Assembly (NCBI GenBank): GCA_002077065.1
Contig: NAJO01000016.1
Coordinates: forward strand, 310,001 to 374,000
Direction of reading: 5' to 3'
Length of the DNA: 64,000 nucleotides
Source: Cryoendolithus antarcticus
Taxonomy: Eukaryota > Ascomycota > Dothideomycetes > Cladosporiales > Cladosporiaceae
Both the position numbers and the translations under genes were made by a program. Shown in pieces: positions 63,527-64,000 of this stretch; positions within the stretch are counted from its first letter, which is position 1, and each line of letters starts with the position of its first letter. Below the pieces are notes generated by a model. The model saw only the letters and a list, made by a program, of their open reading frames with translations, was not told the origin of the DNA and searched no databases.

Positions 63527-64000
63527 GTCGTTCTATGCTACATTCAGAAAAATTAGCAGCTGACTTAGCTCGATTAGTAGATCAAACGCGCAAGACGAGA
63601 GGAAACGATCGAGATGGCTGGCAAGCTTCGCATCGTCAAGCGCCGCATCGACGACAGCAGCGATCGCGAAGATCGCGAGGATCGTAATGACCGCAAAGGT
63701 CGCAAGATCGTGGTCGCGAGCGTGTGGCTTCGCTGGTTGTGTCGGGTGTTGGCCGCTGTGCCAGTGCTGGCTTTGCTGTGGGAGATTTCTCGTCTCTGCT
63801 TGATTCTGTGGAGTGCGCGCAGCTCATCTTGAGCATTGGCGGGATGGAGTGTCTCGAAGAAAGTATAGCAGCTGCCGCATTGGTTTGGCTGGTATTATAG
63901 CTGCATAAGAGCGTGTCGAACGCCAGCGAAATGTGATCGTCTCCAGACTTTCGTGCTGTGACCTTGCCCATCATATTCCGGCTGCTGCACCCTGGAACAC
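63527..64000. other. Upstream region of the PSP1-type gene, window end
   Basis: 474 bp at the right edge. A small plus-strand frame (63614-63832) lies in it and is listed separately. The next gene is outside the window. Confidence 0.4.
63614..63832 (+). CDS. Possible 72-aa protein with one membrane helix
   Basis: Starts MAGKLRIVKRRIDDSSDRED with a basic and Asp/Arg repeat region (DREDREDRNDRKGRK), followed by one hydrophobic helix (WLCRVLAAVPVLALLWEI). The start lies 87 bp from the divergent PSP1-type start. The repeated gatcgcgaagatcgcgagg words make a chance frame possible. Confidence 0.25.
   Translation: MAGKLRIVKRRIDDSSDREDREDRNDRKGRKIVVASVWLRWLCRVLAAVPVLALLWEISRLCLILWSARSSS

Overview
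The window reads as nuclear DNA of a filamentous ascomycete (Pezizomycotina; a dothideomycete such as a capnodialean is my guess, at low confidence). Genes lie on both strands at about one per 2 kb. Introns are short (mostly 49-64 nt) GT-AG introns. Typical fungal families are present: Zn2Cys6 regulator, HET, CmcJ-like oxygenase, S28 peptidase, GH37 trehalase. Many reading frames can be opened at TTG or GTG; I moved starts to the first sensible ATG. Exon joins were worked out by eye from splice sites, frame and family similarity; no alignment was run.

Layout. 1-3.6 kb: no convincing gene. 3.6-6.45 kb: a symmetric unit of two divergent genes, an uncharacterised helical protein (-) and an RGG/zinc-knuckle/polyQ protein (+). 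Each is followed just past its stop by an array of a related 19-nt hairpin, in the sense orientation of its own transcript. Base changes in the stem are compensatory. The RGG gene has an apparent frameshift and an in-frame TAG. 7-8.4 kb: JMJD5/KDM8-like JmjC protein. 8.8-10.7 kb: fungal transcription-factor-domain-like gene with awkward exon joins. 11.1-12.2 kb: decayed gene (-). 13.1-17.9 kb: 1594-aa protein joining a B-box/ZZ-like finger, P-loop GTPase, RING and patatin domain whose nucleophile serine position is glycine. 18.4-21.8 kb: CmcJ-like oxygenase and a conserved-looking unknown protein (both -). 23-25 kb: broken HET gene. 25.2-25.6 kb: small three-exon hydrophilic protein (-). 26.3-27.5 kb: broken M14/AstE-AspA-like metallopeptidase (-). 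28.2-30.2 kb: secreted trehalase. 30.3-31.9 kb: broken secreted amidohydrolase (-).

From 32.5 kb on the genes look intact and mostly housekeeping: CPA2 cation/proton antiporter, CCT3, Zn2Cys6 regulator, HECT E3 ligase (-), BTB protein (-), RPL15, Sulfotransfer_4-like protein, arylsulfotransferase-like membrane protein, MFS transporter, small coiled protein (-), S28 peptidase (-), DUF7704-like membrane protein, PSP1-domain protein (-). The left half, rich in broken genes, thus contrasts with the right half. Several nonsense codons on the left are explained by C-to-T change at CpA, the dinucleotide preferred by repeat-induced point mutation, but the numbers are too small to prove that.

The most unusual items are the hairpin-flanked divergent pair at 3.6-6.45 kb and the GTPase-RING-pseudopatatin protein, which has the look of an immune-type sensor.
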